Source: JBCCGG01 sp039029395 (GTDB taxonomy: Bacteria; Pseudomonadota; Alphaproteobacteria; Kiloniellales; JAKSDN01). From it: DNA of 64,000 nucleotides. Positions 25,053-36,275 of the stretch are shown in pieces. Position numbers and translations under genes: made by a program. Every line of letters starts with the position of its first letter. Position 1 is the stretch's first letter. The stretch covers positions 62,001 to 126,000 of the forward strand of contig JBCCGG010000008.1 of NCBI GenBank assembly GCA_039029395.1, written 5' to 3'. A model generated the notes under the pieces. The model searched no databases, was not told where the DNA came from, and was given only the letters and a program-made list of their open reading frames with translations.

Positions 25053-25069
25053 TTGTTTCAATTGTTTCA
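25053..25069. promoter_or_regulatory. Direct repeat TTGTTTCA in the glsA-glpV divergent region
   Basis: TTGTTTCA occurs twice with a 9-bp period (25053-25060 and 25062-25069) in the 217-bp region between the divergent glutaminase and binding-protein genes. It may be a regulator site, but no family is assigned. Confidence 0.25.
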
Positions 25070-25170
25070 GCGCGAGCCCCCTGGCGGGTGCCGGGTTAGG
25101 GGTTTGAAATCGTCGGGCAAAGCGGCAATAGTTGTCGGATAGAACGAATTCGTACCGGGAGGAAACCAAA

Positions 25171-26910
<1,740 letters not shown>

Positions 26911-26944
26911 GCCCAGCCCCTTCGCGGTTCCTCGTAAGCGCATA

Positions 26945-26971
26945 CCCCCGAGGCGGCTTTCGCCTCGGGGG
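26945..26971 (+). promoter_or_regulatory. Strong hairpin between the binding-protein gene and the rest of the ABC operon
   Basis: CCCCCGAGGCG and CGCCTCGGGGG form a perfect 11-bp stem with a five-base loop (GCTTT). There is no T-tract after it. Such hairpins often protect the 3' end of the binding-protein message or stop part of the transcripts, giving more binding protein than membrane components; that role is inferred. Confidence 0.7.
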
Positions 26972-26997
26972 CGGCTTGCGCCCGGGAGGCCTAGGCC

Positions 26998-28061
26998 ATG
27001 ACCCTGGAGCTTAGACAGGTCGCCAAGCAGGTCGGCGCGGAGACGCACATCTATCCGACCGACCTGGTGCTCCAGGACCGCGGCTTCAACATCCTTCTGG
27101 GCACCACCCTGGCTGGCAAGACCACGCTCATGCAACTGATGGCCGGCTTGGAGCGGCCGAGCGCCGGCGAGGTCTGGTTCAACGGCAAAAACGTGACCAC
27201 CATGGCAGTGCAAAAGCGCAATGTCTCCATGGTCCATCAGCAGTTCATCAACTACCCCCACCTCTCGGTCTTCGAGAACATCGCCTCGCCCCTGCGGGTC
27301 GCCCGCCTGAAGAGGGACGAGATCGCCGCGCGGGTCGAGCGGGTTGCGACGCTCTTGAAGCTCGCGCCGCTCCTGAAACGCCGGCCGGGCGAGCTGTCCG
27401 GGGGGCAGCAGCAGCGCACGGCCCTGGCTAGGGCCTTGGTCAAGGATGCCGATTTGGTGCTGCTCGACGAGCCGCTCGCCAACCTGGATTTCAAGCTGCG
27501 CGAGGAGCTGCGCGACGAGCTGCCTCGCCTGTTCCAGGACCGCGACTGCACGGTCGTCTATGCCACCAGCGAACCCTCCGAGGCTCTGCTCCTGGGCGGC
27601 CATACGGCGACCCTCCACGAAGGCCGGGTGATTCAGTTCGGCGAGACCGCCAAGACCTATCGCCGCCCGGCCGACCTGCGCAGCGCGCAAGTTTTTTCCG
27701 ATCCGCCCATGAACACGGCGCAGGTCGCCAAGCGAGGCGACCGCTTTACCCTGGATGGCGGCGTTGGATGGCCGGTGGAAGGCGACCGGCAGTCCTTGCC
27801 GGACGGCCCCTATACGGTGGGCATCCGGCCCCACCACATTTCGCCGGTGCCGCTTGCCCAAAATGCTGTCGAAGTCGCCGGCAAGGTCTTGCTGACCGAG
27901 CTGAGCGGCTCGGAGAGCGTGGTTCACTTCGCGCTCGACGGGCGCACCTGGGTCTCCCAGTCCCACGGCATTCATCCCTTGGAGGTCGGCAGCGACGCGC
28001 GCTTCTATCTGGACATCGGAAAGTCGCTCTACTTCGGACAGGACGAGGCCTTGATCGCCTG

Positions 28062-28062
<1 letters not shown>
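26998..28062 (+). CDS. glpS: ABC transporter ATPase, GlpS-like, with degenerate H-loop
   Basis: 354 residues. Walker A is GTTLAGKT (35-42), the Q-loop is Q81, the signature LSGGQ is canonical at 133-137, and Walker B ends LLDEP with E158 present. The switch histidine is replaced by serine at 191 (YATSEPSEAL). The C-terminal 120 residues form the TOBE/OB regulatory domain of sugar-type importers. Its stop overlaps the start of the next ATPase gene. The two ATPases probably form a heterodimer with one weakened ATP site. Confidence 0.9.
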
Positions 28063-29129
<1,067 letters not shown>

Positions 29130-29142
29130 CGGGCGCCGAGCC

Positions 29143-30006
29143 ATGAAGAAGAGAACCTATCAGAAGGCCTGGCTCTTCGTTCTGCCGGTGGTTCTGCTGG
29201 TTGCCTTCAACGCGGTGATTCCCCTGATGACCGTGGTCAACTACTCGGTCCAGGAGACCTTCGGCGACAATGTCTTCTTTTGGGAAGGCGTGAAATGGTA
29301 CGAGGAGGTGCTGAATTCCGAGCGCTTCCACGCCTCCTTGCTGCGGCAGCTGGCCTTTACGGGGATCATTTTGCTGATCGAGGTCCCCCTTGGGGTGGCG
29401 ATCGCGCTAGCCATGCCGCGCCGCGGGCCCTGGGTTTCGGTGTGCCTGGTCCTGATGGCCCTGCCGCTCCTGATCCCCTGGAACGTGGTCGGCGCCATGT
29501 GGAACATCTTTGCCCTGCCCGAGATCGGCTTGTTGGGCAAGGCGATCAACGGCATGGGCATCGACTACAACTTTACCCGGCAGCCGGTTGCCGCCTGGTT
29601 CACGACGGTTTTGATGGACGTTTGGCACTGGACGTCCCTGGTGGTGCTGCTCGCCTATGCCGGTCTCTGCTCGATTCCCGACGCCTACTATCAGGCGGCC
29701 AAGATCGACAGCGCCAAGCCTTGGGCGATCTTTCGCTACATCCAACTGCCGAAAATGAAGCGGGTGCTGACCATCGCGATCCTGCTGCGCTTCATGGATA
29801 GCTTCATGATCTACACCGAGCCTTTCGTCCTGACCGGCGGCGGCCCCGGCAATTCGACCACTTTCCTGTCGATCGATTTGGTCAAGATCGCGCTGGGCCA
29901 ATTCGATCTCGGCCCGGCGGCGGCCATGTCCCTGATCTACTTCCTGATTGTGCTGTTGCTGTGCTGGGTGTTCTACACACTGATGATGCGAAACGAGGAG
30001 CAGTGA
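29143..30006 (+). CDS. glpP: ABC transporter permease, GlpP-like
   Basis: 287 residues with six hydrophobic helices typical of MalF-type importer permeases. The EAA loop that contacts the ATPases is at YYQAAKIDSAKPWAIFRYI. It follows the second ATPase by 13 bp and overlaps the next permease gene by one base. It should form the membrane channel together with its neighbour. Confidence 0.9.
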   Translation: MKKRTYQKAWLFVLPVVLLVAFNAVIPLMTVVNYSVQETFGDNVFFWEGVKWYEEVLNSERFHASLLRQLAFTGIILLIEVPLGVAIALAMPRRGPWVSVCLVLMALPLLIPWNVVGAMWNIFALPEIGLLGKAINGMGIDYNFTRQPVAAWFTTVLMDVWHWTSLVVLLAYAGLCSIPDAYYQAAKIDSAKPWAIFRYIQLPKMKRVLTIAILLRFMDSFMIYTEPFVLTGGGPGNSTTFLSIDLVKIALGQFDLGPAAAMSLIYFLIVLLLCWVFYTLMMRNEEQ

Positions 30007-30806
30007 TGCGGCGCTTTACCTGGCTCGTGCCAACGCTCTACATCATCTTCCTGTTGCTGCCGATCTATTGGCTCCTGAACATGTCGTTCAAGACCACGAA
30101 CGAGATTCTCGGCGCCTTCACACTCTGGCCCCGGGACTTCACCTTCGACAACTACGTTAAGATTTTCACCGACCCCACTTGGTACAACGGCTACTTCAAC
30201 TCGCTGACCTATGTGGTGATCAACACCCTGCTCTCGGTTTCGGTCGCTCTGCCGGCGGCCTATGCCTTCTCGCGCTATCGCTTTCTGGGGGATAAGCACC
30301 TCTTTTTCTGGCTCTTGACCAACCGCATGGCGCCGCCGGCGGTCTTCGCGCTGCCGTTCTTCCAGCTCTATTCCGCGGTTGGGTTGTTCGATACGCCGCT
30401 TGCCGTGGCGCTCGCTCACTGCCTTTTCAACATTCCCTTGGCGGTCTGGATCCTGGAGGGCTTCATGTCCGCGGTGCCAAGGGAGCTGGACGAGACGGCC
30501 TATGTGGACGGCTATTCCTTCTGGCGCTTCTTCTTCAAGATCTTCGTGCCGACGATTACCGCCGGCATCGGGGTCGCGGCCTTCTTCTGCTTCATGTTTT
30601 CTTGGGTCGAGCTGCTTCTGGCCAAGACCTTGACCTCGGTCGCCGCCAAGCCGATCGCGGCGACCATGACCCGTACCGCCAGCACTTCTGGTTACGAGCT
30701 AGGCCTGCTGGCGGCGGCCGGGGCGTTGACCATCGTGCCCGGCGCCTTCGTGATCTACTTCGTGCGCAACTACATCGCCAAGGGCTTCGCCCTCGGGCGG
30801 GTCTAG
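30006..30806 (+). CDS. glpQ: ABC transporter permease, GlpQ-like
   Basis: 266 residues with about six membrane helices of the MalG type. The EAA loop is at ELDETAYVDGYSFWRFFFKI. The ATG at 30006 overlaps the previous stop (TGATG); the frame is open a little further upstream but only inside the first permease gene. It pairs with the upstream permease. Confidence 0.9.
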   Translation: MRRFTWLVPTLYIIFLLLPIYWLLNMSFKTTNEILGAFTLWPRDFTFDNYVKIFTDPTWYNGYFNSLTYVVINTLLSVSVALPAAYAFSRYRFLGDKHLFFWLLTNRMAPPAVFALPFFQLYSAVGLFDTPLAVALAHCLFNIPLAVWILEGFMSAVPRELDETAYVDGYSFWRFFFKIFVPTITAGIGVAAFFCFMFSWVELLLAKTLTSVAAKPIAATMTRTASTSGYELGLLAAAGALTIVPGAFVIYFVRNYIAKGFALGRV

Positions 30807-30823
30807 GTAAGGGAGGCGACACC

Positions 30824-31105
30824 ATGGATCTGACCTGGATGGCCTGGACCTGGCCGACCGCAGGATTCTTCTTCGCAATCCTGCTTGCCCTGATCGCCAT
30901 GTCGGTGTGGGAGCGCTATGTCCCAGGCGGCTCGCCGCGCCACGGTATCCTCGGCCTCGACACCACCCGGGGCGACCGCCTCTTCATCTCTTTGCTCGGC
31001 AGTGCGTTCATCAATCTCGCCTGGCTGGCGCTCTTCGGCCCGCCGCTGTGGGGCGCGCTCGTGGTCTGTGTGATTTACGCCATCGCGGTTTTCCGCTGGG
31101 TCTGA
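30824..31105 (+). CDS. glpU: DUF2160 small membrane protein, GlpU-like
   Basis: 93 residues from an ATG with GGGAGG upstream. There are three hydrophobic segments and a central loop SPRHGILGLDTTRGDRLFI, which matches the DUF2160 predicted membrane protein family. Members lie at the end of GlpSTPQ-type operons in rhizobia, where the role is not fully known. Its presence is the strongest evidence for the family assignment of this transporter. Confidence 0.85.
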   Translation: MDLTWMAWTWPTAGFFFAILLALIAMSVWERYVPGGSPRHGILGLDTTRGDRLFISLLGSAFINLAWLALFGPPLWGALVVCVIYAIAVFRWV

Positions 31106-31108
31106 CCC

Positions 31109-32365
31109 TTATTGGCCGTAGCGGGCCGCGGTTAGGCCCTCGAAAGAGATCTCCGGCTCGGCACCCATCACCAGGTCCGCCACGGCGCGGCCCGAACCGC
31201 AGGCCATGGTCCAGCCGAGCGTGCCGTGGCCGGTATTGAGAAAGAGGTTGTGGAAGCGCGTCGGCCCCAACACCGGCGTGCCGTCCGGGGTCATGGGGCG
31301 CAGCCCGGTCCAGGCCTCGGCTTGGGCCAGGTCGCCGCCCTTGGGGAAGAGATCGTTCACCACATAGCGCACGCTGTCGGTGGCGTGCTTGCCGAGTTTC
31401 CTGTTGTAGCCGATGATCTCCGCCTGGCCGGCGACGCGAATTCGGTCGCCGAGCCGAGTCAGGGCGACCTTGTGGGTCTCGTCCATGATGGTCGACTGGG
31501 GCGCCGCCGCGCCGTCGATGACCGGCAGGGTGATTGAATAGCCCTTGATCGGATAGATTGGCAGCTTGATGCCGACGCCGCGCAGCAGTCCCGGCGCGAA
31601 AGGCCCCATGGCGCAGACATAGGCGTCGCCCGAGACCCGGCCGTCGCCGGTCTCGACCCCGGCGATTTTGCCGCCTTCGAGCGCTAGGCTCTTGACCGTA
31701 ACACCGTAGTGAAACTGCGCGCCCAGATCGGCGGTCTTCTCGGCCAATGCCATGGTGAAGAGGCGGCAATCGCCGGTGCGGTCGGCGGTCAGCCGCAGGC
31801 CGCCAACGAACTTTTCCGCCACGTGGGCTAGGCCCGGCTCGGCGCCCATGCAGCCGTCTCGGTCGAGCACCTCGAAGGGGCTGTCGAATTCCGCCAGCAC
31901 GGCCTGATCGGCTTTCGAGCCCTCGAGCTGCTTTGCCGTCCGGAACAGCTGCAGGGTGCCGCGCTCGCCCAAGTCGAAGTCGATCTCGACCGCTTGCAGC
32001 AGGTCGCTGAGACAATCCCGGCTGTAGTTCGAGATCCGCACCATGCGGCTCTTGTTGACGGCATAGCTGCGGGCATTGCAGTTGGCCAGCATGCGCAGGC
32101 CCCAGGCCCACATGGTCGGGCTGATCAGCGGCCAGATGAAGAGCGGCCGGTGCTTCATGAAAAGCCACTTGAGCGCCTTGAGCGGCACGCCCGGCGCCGC
32201 CCAGGGCGAGGTCATGCCGTAGGACAGCTCCCCGGCGTTGGCGAAGCTGGTCTCCAAGCCCGGCCCCGCCTGGCGGTCGAGCACCGTGACCTCGATGCCT
32301 TGCTTGGCCAAATAGTAGGCCGTGGTGACACCGATGATACCGGCGCCGAGGACGACAACGCGCAT
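31109..32365 (-). CDS. dadA: D-amino acid dehydrogenase (DadA-like FAD oxidoreductase)
   Basis: 418 residues starting at the ATG just before the FAD-binding motif VVVLGAGIIGVTTAYYLAKQG; GGAAGG lies upstream. The C-terminal FAD contact is in LNTGHGTLGWTMACGSGRAVADL. The family oxidises D-amino acids to keto acids and passes electrons to the respiratory chain. It converges on the transporter operon with a three-base gap, so it is not part of that transcript. Neighbouring glyA and several other amino-acid genes fit a role in amino-acid use. Confidence 0.92.
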   Translation of the reverse strand: MRVVVLGAGIIGVTTAYYLAKQGIEVTVLDRQAGPGLETSFANAGELSYGMTSPWAAPGVPLKALKWLFMKHRPLFIWPLISPTMWAWGLRMLANCNARSYAVNKSRMVRISNYSRDCLSDLLQAVEIDFDLGERGTLQLFRTAKQLEGSKADQAVLAEFDSPFEVLDRDGCMGAEPGLAHVAEKFVGGLRLTADRTGDCRLFTMALAEKTADLGAQFHYGVTVKSLALEGGKIAGVETGDGRVSGDAYVCAMGPFAPGLLRGVGIKLPIYPIKGYSITLPVIDGAAAPQSTIMDETHKVALTRLGDRIRVAGQAEIIGYNRKLGKHATDSVRYVVNDLFPKGGDLAQAEAWTGLRPMTPDGTPVLGPTRFHNLFLNTGHGTLGWTMACGSGRAVADLVMGAEPEISFEGLTAARYGQ

Positions 32366-32448
32366 CTGCCCGAACCTTCCCCAGAACAAAGATCACAGAT
32401 CAAGCTTAGCGAAACCCGCGCTGTCAGGCCACAGGTCAAGGTCTCTGG

Positions 32449-33705
32449 TCAGGCGGGGAAGTCCTCACAAAGCCGAGCGACGGTCCGCTTCGCCGTTTCG
32501 ACCACCTCTTCCGAGCCGTCCTTGGCGGCGCCGTCGATCAGGTCGGCGATGGTTTCGCCGAGCGTGCCCATCTCCGCTTCGCCAAGGCCGCGGGTGGTCG
32601 CGGCCGAGACGCCGAGCCGCAGGCCAGCCCAATCGGAGGGCTTGGGCGCATCGAAGGGAATGGGGTTCTTGTTGGAGGTGATGTTGGCCGCGGCCAGGGC
32701 TGCTTCGGCTTGGCGACCCTTGAGACCGCTGGGCGAGAGGTCCAGCAACACCATGTGGGTGTCTGTGCCGCCGCCGACGACCTTGATCCCTCGATCGCTG
32801 AGAACCTGGGCCAGCACCCGGGCGTTCGCGACGACCTGGCGGCCGTATGCCTTGAATTCTGGGCGCAGGGCCTCGCCCAGGCAGACCGCTTTGGCCGCCA
32901 ACACGTTGGAATGGAGGCTGCCCTGGACGCCCGGGAAGATCGCCGCCTGGAGCTGCTTGGCGAAGTCGTCGGAGCGGGACAAGATCAGCCCGCCGCGCGG
33001 CCCGCGCAGGGTCTTGGTGGTGGTGCAGGTGACAATGTCGGCATGGGGCACCGGCGAAGGGTAGACTCCAGCCGCCACCAACCCGGCCACGTGCGCCATG
33101 TCCACCAGGAAGCGCGCGCCCACCGTTTCGGCGATCTTGGCCATGCGCGCAAAGTCGATCTCTCGGGGATAGGCCGAGCCGCCGGCGATCAACAGCCGTG
33201 GCTGAATCTCCTTGGCCTGGGCCTCGATCCGATCGTAGTCCATCAGGCCGCTCGCCGGATCCACCGTGTAGTGGTGCGCCTCGAACCAGCGGCCCGAGAG
33301 GTTCGGCTTGGCGCCGTGGCTCAGGTGGCCGCCGGCGGCCAGGTCCAGGCTTAGAATCCGCTCACCCGGCTTGACCAGGGTGAAGAAGACCGCCTGATTG
33401 GCCTGGACTCCCGAATGGGGCTGCACATTGGCATAGGCGGCGCCGAACAATGTTTTTGCCCGATCGATCGCCGCTTGCTCGACCACGTCGACGAACTGGC
33501 CGCCGCCGTGGAAGCGCTGGCCCGGATAGCCCTCTAGCGTCTTGTTGACGATCTCGTGGCCGAGCGCCTGGCGCACCGCCGGGCTGACGATGTTCTCCGA
33601 GGCGATCAGCTCGATCTGGCTATCCTGGCGCCTTTTCTCATTGGCCAAGGCTTCGGCGATCAGGGGATCGCTCTCCGCCAAGCCCGACTCAAAGCCTGCG
33701 TTCAT
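32449..33705 (-). CDS. glyA: Serine hydroxymethyltransferase
   Basis: 418 residues, standard for SHMT. The PLP lysine is in VTCTTTKTLRGPRGG and the substrate-binding motifs include LIASENIVSPAV and HSGVQANQAVF. It interconverts serine and glycine with tetrahydrofolate, supplying one-carbon units. An alphaproteobacterial chromosome often carries a second glyA elsewhere, and this copy sits beside dadA and a divergent LysR regulator, so it may be a catabolic, regulated copy. Confidence 0.97.
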   Translation of the reverse strand: MNAGFESGLAESDPLIAEALANEKRRQDSQIELIASENIVSPAVRQALGHEIVNKTLEGYPGQRFHGGGQFVDVVEQAAIDRAKTLFGAAYANVQPHSGVQANQAVFFTLVKPGERILSLDLAAGGHLSHGAKPNLSGRWFEAHHYTVDPASGLMDYDRIEAQAKEIQPRLLIAGGSAYPREIDFARMAKIAETVGARFLVDMAHVAGLVAAGVYPSPVPHADIVTCTTTKTLRGPRGGLILSRSDDFAKQLQAAIFPGVQGSLHSNVLAAKAVCLGEALRPEFKAYGRQVVANARVLAQVLSDRGIKVVGGGTDTHMVLLDLSPSGLKGRQAEAALAAANITSNKNPIPFDAPKPSDWAGLRLGVSAATTRGLGEAEMGTLGETIADLIDGAAKDGSEEVVETAKRTVARLCEDFPA

Positions 33706-33718
33706 GGCACGCTCTCCT

Positions 33719-33735
33719 GGTGACCGAATGTCACC
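33719..33735. promoter_or_regulatory. GGTGAC inverted repeat between glyA and the LysR gene
   Basis: GGTGAC, five bases, GTCACC is a perfect inverted repeat 14 bp upstream of the glyA start. The adjacent region up to the LysR start also contains a possible -10 TATTAT (33782-33787). The repeat could be the operator of the divergent regulator. Confidence 0.4.
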
Positions 33736-33816
33736 CGAGGAGAAGACCCCAACTGGGACCTTGCGCGCAAATCAGTTTTCCTATTATTTAGGCCTAGAAA
33801 ATCTACGGGTAAGCCA

Positions 33817-34695
33817 ATGGCCATTTCCCCGCCTCGGCCGAAAGGCCCGCCGCTCAACGCCTTGCGCGCTTTCGAGGCGGCGGCCCGGCGCGGGAGCTTC
33901 TCGGCGGCCGCCGACGAGCTTTGCGTCACGCCAGGTGCCGTCGCCCAGCACGTCAAGTCGCTCGAAGCCTGGGCCGGCGCGCCCCTCTTCCAGCGCCACG
34001 CCCAAGGGGTCGAGCCAACCGACCTGGCGCGCACGGTTCTGCCGGGGTTCGTTGCCGCCTTTGACGGCCTTGGCGAGGCGGTGCAGCAGCTGCGGTCTCA
34101 CGCGACGCCGTATCAGGTGCGGATCGCGGCCTTGCCGAGCATCGGGCAACTTTGGCTGTCGCCCCAGCTGCCGGCCATACGCCGTGCCGCAAAGTCCGTC
34201 TCGATTTCGATCACCGCCTTGGAAGCGCCGCCCAACCTGAAGCGCGAGCAGTTCGATCTCAGCATATTTCTGGAAGACCAGCCGGCCCATGCTGAGGTCA
34301 TCGAGATCTGCCGAGACGTGATCTTTCCCGTTTGCGCACCCGAGATCGCCGGGCGGTTGGAAACGCCTTTGGACCTGGCCGCCGTGACCTGCCTGCACGA
34401 CGCTGCCTGGTCCCGGGATTGGCCACGCTGGATGGCGGCGGCCCAGCCCGGCGCCCAGGTCGACACCCGCGGCCCGGTGTTTTCCCTTTACAGCCTGGCG
34501 GTGGAGGAAGCGCGAAATGGCGCGGGCGTGCTGATCGGGCACGAGTCCTTGGTGCGCGCGCATCTGGAGAGCGGCGCTCTTGTGGCGCCTTTTCGAACGC
34601 GCGTGACCCTCGAGCGCAAGCTGGTGATCGGTCTGGCCAGACCGCTCGAAGAGGGCTCGCCCCTGGCGGGCATCGTCAAAGCCCTGGGAGCCTGA
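33817..34695 (+). CDS. LysR-family regulator, GcvA-like
   Basis: 292 residues. The N-terminal helix-turn-helix has the GcvA-type motif LNALRAFEAAARRGSFSAAA followed by VTPGAVAQHVKSLE. A periplasmic-binding-type sensor domain follows. GcvA-type regulators control glycine cleavage and related genes; the divergent glyA, 111 bp away, is the obvious target. The gene converges on the HAD phosphatase gene with a 13-bp gap. Confidence 0.92.
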   Translation: MAISPPRPKGPPLNALRAFEAAARRGSFSAAADELCVTPGAVAQHVKSLEAWAGAPLFQRHAQGVEPTDLARTVLPGFVAAFDGLGEAVQQLRSHATPYQVRIAALPSIGQLWLSPQLPAIRRAAKSVSISITALEAPPNLKREQFDLSIFLEDQPAHAEVIEICRDVIFPVCAPEIAGRLETPLDLAAVTCLHDAAWSRDWPRWMAAAQPGAQVDTRGPVFSLYSLAVEEARNGAGVLIGHESLVRAHLESGALVAPFRTRVTLERKLVIGLARPLEEGSPLAGIVKALGA

Positions 34696-34708
34696 AGCCT
34701 GATCGGCT

Positions 34709-35362
34709 TTAGGGCTCTGGGCACAGATGCGCGGCCAAGGCGGCGAAGCTTTCGACGACTAAATCCGCGCCCTCCTGCATCAGTAGGGCCGGCCTATGAT
34801 AGCCCCAGCCAACGCCGATCGCCGATACCCCGGCCCGGCCCGCCATGATCATGTCGTAGGTGGTGTCGCCCACCATGACGGTCTCCGCCGGGTGGGCGTT
34901 CAGGGCCGCTACGGCCCGTAGAATCAAGGTGGGATCGGGCTTGCCGGGCGCGTTGTCCGCCGGCTGCAGGTCATCGAACAGTGCGCGCCATTGGAGAAGA
35001 TCGAGACTTCGGTCAAGCCCGGCCGCGCTTTTGCCCGTGACGACGCCGAGGCGGTGGCCCTCGGCTTTCAGAGCGGCGAGCGTCTCCCCGGCTTGGGGAA
35101 AGGGCCGTTCCGGCTCCGGGTCCGAATGATGCAAGGCGAGCGAATGGGCGCGGTAGTCCTTTGCGATGGCTTCCCGTCGCGCCCGCTCCAAGGTTGGTGA
35201 GAGCACCGCCACCATGTCCTCGGGTTGCAGGCCAACGGTCGAAAGAACCGCCGTCTGGCCAGGGCAGGGCACGCCGTGATCCCCATAGGCCCGGGTCATG
35301 GCGTCGATCACCCGGCGACGGCTGTCGACCAAGGTGCCGTCGAAATCGAAGAGCACCAACAC
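34709..35362 (-). CDS. HAD-superfamily phosphatase (phosphoglycolate phosphatase-like)
   Basis: 217 residues from a GTG codon. Motif I LFDFDGTLVDS begins at residue 4, motif II is in LGVVTGKSA, the lysine motif III is in GKPDPTLI, and motif IV is MVGDTTYDM. A helical cap domain lies between motifs I and II. The family dephosphorylates small phosphate esters such as phosphoglycolate; the true substrate cannot be assigned. Confidence 0.92.
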   Translation of the reverse strand: MLVLFDFDGTLVDSRRRVIDAMTRAYGDHGVPCPGQTAVLSTVGLQPEDMVAVLSPTLERARREAIAKDYRAHSLALHHSDPEPERPFPQAGETLAALKAEGHRLGVVTGKSAAGLDRSLDLLQWRALFDDLQPADNAPGKPDPTLILRAVAALNAHPAETVMVGDTTYDMIMAGRAGVSAIGVGWGYHRPALLMQEGADLVVESFAALAAHLCPEP

Positions 35363-35441
35363 CCGAACCTGCCTTTGAACTACCCTTTGCCCCGCGGGAT
35401 GACGATGAAACGCCTCCGCCTATCTCGGACCAGGGGTTGGG

Positions 35442-35987
35442 TCAAGGCCGCCGCTTGGCGAAACCCAACCCGGCCAGAGCGACCGCGAAGAGCGCCAGCG
35501 CCGAAGGTTCGGGGACGACCTCCTGGACGGTTTCGATGGTGAGCGTCGTCGGACCCAGGCGCACCACGCCGCCCGAGGTTTCAGTGAAGCTGAGCACCGC
35601 TGCACCGTCGGACAGCCAGGCGAGGTCGCCGGGCTGGAAGTCGAACGTCCAGGGCTCCGGCGCGCCACCGAAGTAGCAGCTGGCGAAGGCGATGCAGCTG
35701 GCGATCGGCTGGCCGTCCAGAAAAAGATCGACCCCCGAGGTGCTTTGGCTGATCGAATTGCCGAAGGTGCCTTCCAACCGGGCCAAGACCATGTTCTCGT
35801 CGTCCGGAATCGTGAAGGTGAAGCTGCCGATTTCACCGCCGTTATTGCCGCTGAATTCCGGCAGGCTATGGACGATCAGCGCGCCGCGGGCCTCCATGGG
35901 CAGGAACAGCACCACGCTCAGCGCGACCGTGACCGTCGCGAGCATTCGACGCCACATTCCCTTTTCTACGATCGGATTCTTGATCAT
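35442..35987 (-). CDS. PEP-CTERM sorting-signal exoprotein
   Basis: 181 residues from an ATG behind AGGAGG. An N-terminal signal peptide ends near ARGA at about residue 37. The C-terminus has the PEP-CTERM tripartite signal: VPEPSALAL, a hydrophobic helix, and a basic AKRRP end. Such proteins are cut and anchored by exosortase and often associate with exopolysaccharide. The central domain (with one cysteine pair) is unrecognised. No exosortase gene is in the window. Confidence 0.85.
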   Translation of the reverse strand: MIKNPIVEKGMWRRMLATVTVALSVVLFLPMEARGALIVHSLPEFSGNNGGEIGSFTFTIPDDENMVLARLEGTFGNSISQSTSGVDLFLDGQPIASCIAFASCYFGGAPEPWTFDFQPGDLAWLSDGAAVLSFTETSGGVVRLGPTTLTIETVQEVVPEPSALALFAVALAGLGFAKRRP

Positions 35988-36275
35988 CTTCGGTCCTCCT
36001 GACCTGAGCCGAGACTCCAAGAAGAGAGATCAGCTTGACCGAAGGGTCTTAAGGATTGTTAAAGATCCCTTGCCGATGAAGAGTTCGTAAGCGGAATTGG
36101 AGAGAAATTGGTTAATATCTGTCTATCGCCATAGTAAAACTTCTTAATCCAATAAAACAATAATCTCACAAATCGAGGAAAGCAGTCTTTTGTTATAGAT
36201 ATGTAACTTGGTAAATTCCCTCAAAAGACTGGAAGGTGTGCCAGGAATACATCCCCAGGGCTTTGCAGGCCTCCA
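35988..36275. other. AT-rich intergenic region upstream of the PEP-CTERM gene
   Basis: About 290 bp between the PEP-CTERM gene and the end of argE. The stretch 36040-36230 is clearly AT-rich against a GC-rich background and probably holds the promoter of the PEP-CTERM gene. No reading frame with coding character is seen. Confidence 0.5.
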
